Source of the DNA: Candidatus Indicimonas acetifermentans
GTDB lineage: Bacteria; Gemmatimonadota; Gemmatimonadetes; Palauibacterales; KS3-K002
Reading direction: 5' to 3'
NCBI GenBank assembly: GCA_947581815.1
Contig: CANPVX010000004.1
Location: 1-42,300 of the forward strand
Length of the DNA: 42,300 bases
Shown here: piece by piece, positions 40,001 through 42,300 of the stretch
Position numbering within the stretch: the stretch's first letter is position 1
Layout: every line of letters begins with the position of its first letter
Notes under the pieces: generated by a model
The model's input: only the letters and a program-made list of their open reading frames with translations
What the model was told of the DNA's origin: nothing
The model's database searches: none
Translations under genes and position numbers: made by a program

Positions 40001-40549
40001 CCCCGGTATGCCGTGGTTCTGGACCTCGAGGTAATAGTGACCGTCGCCGAACAGCTGTGCGTACCACGAGGCCGCCTTCTTGGCCTTTTCGTATTGCCCT
40101 TGCCTCAAGTAGAGCGCGAGCTCTCCCGAGAGACAGGCCGAAAGACAGAGCAGGCCGCGCGAGTACTCCTCCAGAACGCCGCGATCGATACGGGGCCGGC
40201 GGTAGAAACCTTCGGCGTGAGCGATCGAAGTCAGCCGCACGAGGTTGCGGTAGCCCTCCTTATCCCGCGCGAGGAGGATGAGATGATGGTAGTCCTGCGG
40301 GGCGTCTTGGGGACGCTCTCGCGAGCGGTGATCGCCGAACGCGACATAGGCCTCGCAACCGATGATCGGCTTGATGCCGCGGGATTTCGCCAACTCCTGG
40401 AAATGCCAGGCGCCGTGCATGTTGCCGTGATCGGTGAGGGCGAGGGCTGGCATGCCGAACTCGACGGCGCGACCGACCAGAGCGTCGAGCTTGTTGGCGC
40501 CATCGAGGAGAGAGAACTCGCTATGGGTGTGGAGGTGAACGAACGACAC
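37031..40549 (-). CDS. dnaE: DNA polymerase III alpha subunit
   Basis: Replicative polymerase. 1,172 residues. The N-terminal PHP domain begins SFVHLHTHSEFSLLDGA, with ALTDHGNMHG, GCEAYVAF, YHHLILLA and ATNDAHYLR. The metal-binding His and Asp residues look intact, as in PHP domains that can proofread. Polymerase motifs include GPGRGSAAGSLVAYAL, SMPDIDVDFCYERRGEIIDY (catalytic Asp pair) and a thumb/finger region with VITYQEQVMRVANAMAGF. A helix-hairpin-helix region (GAIKGVGRAAIGSM) and an OB-fold (IACVITEIQRRISRKDGSEW) lie near the C-terminus. The DUF4837 lipoprotein gene ends three bases upstream. It is DnaE1-like, not PolC. Confidence 0.97.
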   Translation of the reverse strand: MSFVHLHTHSEFSLLDGANKLDALVGRAVEFGMPALALTDHGNMHGAWHFQELAKSRGIKPIIGCEAYVAFGDHRSRERPQDAPQDYHHLILLARDKEGYRNLVRLTSIAHAEGFYRRPRIDRGVLEEYSRGLLCLSACLSGELALYLRQGQYEKAKKAASWYAQLFGDGHYYLEVQNHGIPGQAEVTEGIFQLAEELGLPALATNDAHYLRREDADAHDILLCIGTGKDRSDPKRLKFYGQESYFKSASEMEEAFPGRPELLENTLAVAELCDVEFEESVHLPAFPRPEGYESEGALLRDLAIRGAHERYGEELSAEVDERLDHELDVITSLGYSGYFLIVWDFIRAARELGVPVGPGRGSAAGSLVAYALKITDIDPLRFDLIFERFLNPARISMPDIDVDFCYERRGEIIDYVREKYGPDSVGQIITFGTMQSRAVVRDVGRTLGFTPAETDRVAKLIPSSPGYSLTLTDAIERVDELQTLYEEDPRYRELLDYGKTLEGLRRHTSVHAAGVVIAPGPLSDYVPTMNATRAAASAGVSATQPANGSLVITQYDMVSLEKAGMLKFDFLGLRTLTVIHDAVDMIRERHGVDIDWDAIGLDDPEVYAMLASGSTAGVFQFESTLGTDKLRAMRCDRFDDLIAVNALIRPGTLDSGMTDVYIRRKRGDEPVSYPHESLEEILKPTHGVITYQEQVMRVANAMAGFTMAEADVLRKAVGKKDPPLIRRELERFVKRATEQGVSKKVAEHVASLLETFGRYGFPKAHAAAYAMISYRTAWLKYHYPADFMAALLSAEIGNTDKVVGYINHCRTLGLEVLPPDVSESRYRFAVVGDSSIRFSLGAIKGVGRAAIGSMIAARSNGGPFTSLFDFCCRVDLRLNNKRVIEALIGAGALDGLGARAAMAEGLERILGEAQFLRRERESGQVNLFGGDEMGADRAVEPGLPDVAEWSEAEKLRREKELVGFFVSGHPLDAHRDLVDLYARRTNTVTMLEQRDRKVEIACVITEIQRRISRKDGSEWGRLVFEDYQGTAVALAFRDAWAKHRELTQVGVPVLMRGAVSGRTRDENEPPLFLDDVIPLGDVYSSGRVAVCLELSDKAELSGERLEKAIEVAKAHPGPAALQVTLQNGGSDAPRLQSRALSVMPNPGTLAELRRVLGEDRVRLVPAEKRPAS

Positions 40550-40552
40550 TGT

Positions 40553-41635
40553 CTACCTCCCCGCTGGCCCAGCAGCGGCGGCGGCGCGCGCAGCGACGCG
40601 ACTTAGCCGAAGGGGCTCCTCTTCGGAACACCTGAAAGTGTCGAGAATGATCTCCAACTGGCGCAAGTATGGGTACTTGTCGTCGCCCGGGTAATAGAGC
40701 CAGGCGTCGATGAAGTAGATCCGACCTTGATCGGCGCAGGTTATCGAGCGAGCGATGAAGGGCCCAGCGGCGGGGAAACTGGCGCGATCCTGCCATACGC
40801 CTCTGAGCTCGAGGGCCGTGAGGCCGCCGACCTCCAGAGTGTCGAAGCGGATGCCTTCGTCGAGGATATCCTGAGGCGGGTTGTACAGTGTTTCGCCCCC
40901 GGCTCGCCGCCAGGCCAGTAGGTCTTGCGGGTCGACGCGCTCGCGGTCACGCTCCCTCTCCCAGGTGACCAGGATGGCGCGGATGCGTGTGGCGGGGTTG
41001 GGGTGAACGTTTCGAAACCGGAAGGTCGAATCCTCGCGGCCGTGGACGTAGACCCTGGGGAGGTCCAGCGTGAACCCATAGGCAGAGAGCACGTCCTTGA
41101 GCGAGTCGTTCGGGCCGCTGGCGTACATGCGCTCGATGATCCAGGTGTCGTACTGCTCCCTGAGCAGCGCGCTCAGCATCGGGAGTTGGGAGCGGACGGC
41201 CTGGGCTTTCCGCCGCTCAGGTAGGAGGACCAGCGTGACGAGCTGCCCCCGCGCCCAGACTTCGCCGGCCTGGACGATCGCGGGCGGGTCGGGCGCCGGC
41301 CGCCCCGAGGCCTTGATAACGCGGCGAGCGACCGGGTCCTCCGCGTCAGCCAGGACGACGACTTCCTTCCAGAGGCGAAGGTTGCTCCACAGCGTGTCAG
41401 TGTCTGCCAGGAACGTGACCTTGAATTCGGTCTCTTGCCGGCTGGTGTAGACCGGGCGCTCGAGCGCGCTGATGACGGCGGAATCGACTTCAAGCCATAG
41501 CGCGGGGTCGGCGCGCACGATGATGCTGTCGCGATCGCCGAAGGACTGAGCCGACTTGCAGGCCGCGAGCGCCAGCGTGACGATCAGTGCCAGGGTGATC
41601 GAAGAGAGTTTGTTGGCTCGGTGATGGTGGAACAT
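40553..41635 (-). CDS. DUF4837-like lipoprotein
   Basis: A 360-residue lipoprotein. Signal sequence MFHHHRANKLSSITLALIVTLALAACKSA has the lipobox LAAC. The body alternates strand- and helix-rich stretches (ALWLEVDSAVISALERPVYT; AEDPVARRVIKASGR; YGFTLDLPRVYVHGREDST). It is similar in arrangement to DUF4837 (PF16125) proteins of Bacteroidota and relatives, which are secreted lipoproteins of unknown role. I preferred the ATG at 41635 over 41647 because it opens the signal peptide. Ends three bases before dnaE, so the two are almost certainly co-transcribed. The C-terminal Ala-rich tail is low complexity. Confidence 0.72.
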   Translation of the reverse strand: MFHHHRANKLSSITLALIVTLALAACKSAQSFGDRDSIIVRADPALWLEVDSAVISALERPVYTSRQETEFKVTFLADTDTLWSNLRLWKEVVVLADAEDPVARRVIKASGRPAPDPPAIVQAGEVWARGQLVTLVLLPERRKAQAVRSQLPMLSALLREQYDTWIIERMYASGPNDSLKDVLSAYGFTLDLPRVYVHGREDSTFRFRNVHPNPATRIRAILVTWERERDRERVDPQDLLAWRRAGGETLYNPPQDILDEGIRFDTLEVGGLTALELRGVWQDRASFPAAGPFIARSITCADQGRIYFIDAWLYYPGDDKYPYLRQLEIILDTFRCSEEEPLRLSRVAARAAAAAGPAGR

Positions 41636-41853
41636 CCACGCTAACATAAACGCGTCGTCAAGGCTCCGACAGATCCGCTCGGCGCCGCCACGGGCGCTCG
41701 CGCACGATGGCGCTCTGCGGCTTCGACTGACCGCCGCTCTAGGCTCACAGAAAGCTTGACAACCCTCGCCCGGCGGCTCAGCTTGGCGCCGATGGGGTTT
41801 CTCAGGAAAGGGAGGAATTCGGGGGGGCCTGAACGACACGCTAGGAGGGTGGG

Positions 41854-42153
41854 ATGGAGCAAGCGATCAAGTCTCTTCCGCTCGTTCTCAGCCAGCCCAT
41901 CACGGCTCGCGACGCTGGGTTCCAGGGCTCCGACGACTACGAGTACGGGCAGGAGCAGCACGGCCAGGAAGAGTACGCAAAAGCTGACGATGGCGAAGAC
42001 GGGGACGACGAGGACGACGAGGACGACGAGGACGACGAGGACGACGAGGACGACGAGGACGACGAGGACGACAAGGACGACAAGGACGACGAAGACGACG
42101 AGGACAACGAATATTTCGGCGGCTTCGGCGAGGGTGAAGACGACGATTCCTAG
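41854..42153 (+). CDS. Acidic Asp/Glu repeat protein
   Basis: A 99-residue protein with an ATG preceded by GGAGGGTGGG at good spacing. The first 45 residues are mixed (EQAIKSLPLVLSQPITARDA; GSDDYEYGQEQHGQEEYAKA). The rest is an almost uninterrupted Asp/Glu tract with DDE repeats and two DDK units, ending NEYFGGFGEGEDDDS. No signal peptide or membrane helix is seen. Extreme acidity could suit a nucleic-acid mimic, a metal- or calcium-binding protein, or a chaperone-like tail. It is also possible that the repeat has expanded a short ordinary gene. Function unknown. Confidence 0.55.
   Translation: MEQAIKSLPLVLSQPITARDAGFQGSDDYEYGQEQHGQEEYAKADDGEDGDDEDDEDDEDDEDDEDDEDDEDDKDDKDDEDDEDNEYFGGFGEGEDDDS
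42004..42102 (+). repeat. Tandem nine-base GACGACGAG repeat
   Basis: Eleven consecutive nine-base units (seven perfect GACGACGAG at 42004-42066, then variants with AAG or GAA at the last codon), all in frame and encoding Asp-Asp-Glu or Asp-Asp-Lys. Confidence 0.9.
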
Positions 42154-42233
42154 GCGCTTCGATCGCGACTCGAAGAGCATCGACCCGGAGGATGAAGCCA
42201 GCCGATTGGCGCGGCTTCGGCAAGCGGATGAGC

Positions 42234-42252
42234 GGGGGCCTATGCGGCCCCC
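42234..42252 (+). terminator. GC hairpin downstream of the acidic protein gene
   Basis: GGGGGCC / GGCCCCC with a TATGC loop, about 80 bases after the stop. It lacks a T-run, so it may only slow polymerase or protect the mRNA end. Confidence 0.4.
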
Positions 42253-42300
42253 GTGTGGTTATGCGTACTTATGGTTAAGGTGGCGGCAGTGGCGGCGGTG

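Noticed and set aside
41641-42180. Long minus-strand ORF with Val-Leu repeats
   Set aside because: Mirror image of the GACGACGAG repeat encoding the acidic protein; hydrophobicity is an artefact, and the plus-strand frame has a good ribosome site.
42192-42278. Short plus-strand ORF after the acidic protein
   Set aside because: GGAGG abuts the ATG with no spacing and the frame overlaps a GC hairpin.
1-42300. tRNA genes, CRISPR arrays, transposases or prophage genes
   Set aside because: None seen on either strand; tandem repeats found are short, coding and lack spacers.

Overview
The window is about 42 kb of high-GC bacterial chromosome with densely packed genes on both strands and short intergenic gaps. 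Several features point to a diderm, LPS-bearing bacterium: a Kdo transferase (WaaA), many lipoproteins with recognisable lipoboxes, a DsbA-VKOR pair, LemA, RicT, a DUF4837 lipoprotein and a primary-like sigma factor without region 1.1. Gene content and composition fit Gemmatimonadota or a close FCB-group relative best. That assignment is inference from protein resemblance only; there is no rRNA here.

Layout. 1-1087 (-) is the N-terminal third of leuS, cut by the left edge. 1124-3620 (-) holds a predicted zinc aminopeptidase, a previously untracked cysteine-rich 34-residue ORF, a hairpin and an ATP-grasp ligase; this looks like a possible RiPP (modified peptide) cluster. 3790-4606 has two small hypothetical genes facing each other. 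4756-5832 (-) is a D12-class adenine methyltransferase. 6043-9182 has waaA facing an MsbA-type ABC exporter. 9233-13657 (+) carries uvrA, a glycosyltransferase and a small lipoprotein. 13735-19768 (+) has gyrA, a PLP-dependent dehydratase/racemase, a REC-GAF-GGDEF diguanylate cyclase and a DmpA-type peptidase. 19850-23409 (+) has a HAD phosphatase, a tail-anchored unknown protein, and a DsbA-VKOR disulfide-forming pair closed by a strong terminator. 23488-24550 (-) is a sigma factor gene preceded by a promoter, a folded leader and an intrinsic terminator. 24597-29812 (-) holds a DUF4126 membrane protein, a second DsbA, a DUF402 protein, a FadJ-type beta-oxidation enzyme and a lipoprotein. 29871-31780 has lemA (+), yggT (-) and an M23 peptidase (-). 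31781-32252 is an unexplained gap. 32253-41635 (-) is a long run, transcribed as DUF4837 lipoprotein, dnaE, accA, ricT, metG and a CapA-like lipoprotein. The right end holds a very acidic repeat protein (+).

Three observations stand out. (1) The Cys-rich mini-ORF sits directly upstream of an ATP-grasp gene, separated by a hairpin. (2) The sigma gene's only visible promoter is separated from it by an intrinsic terminator whose 5' arm is complementary to the very start of the leader, which is the architecture of transcription attenuation. (3) There are three long homopolymers: G16 inside waaA, C10 inside the CapA-like gene, and G10 at the accA/ricT junction. Many in-frame G-rich nine-base repeats accompany them. 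This suggests slippage-driven variation, or misassembly that should be excluded. No tRNA, rRNA, CRISPR array, transposase or prophage gene was seen.
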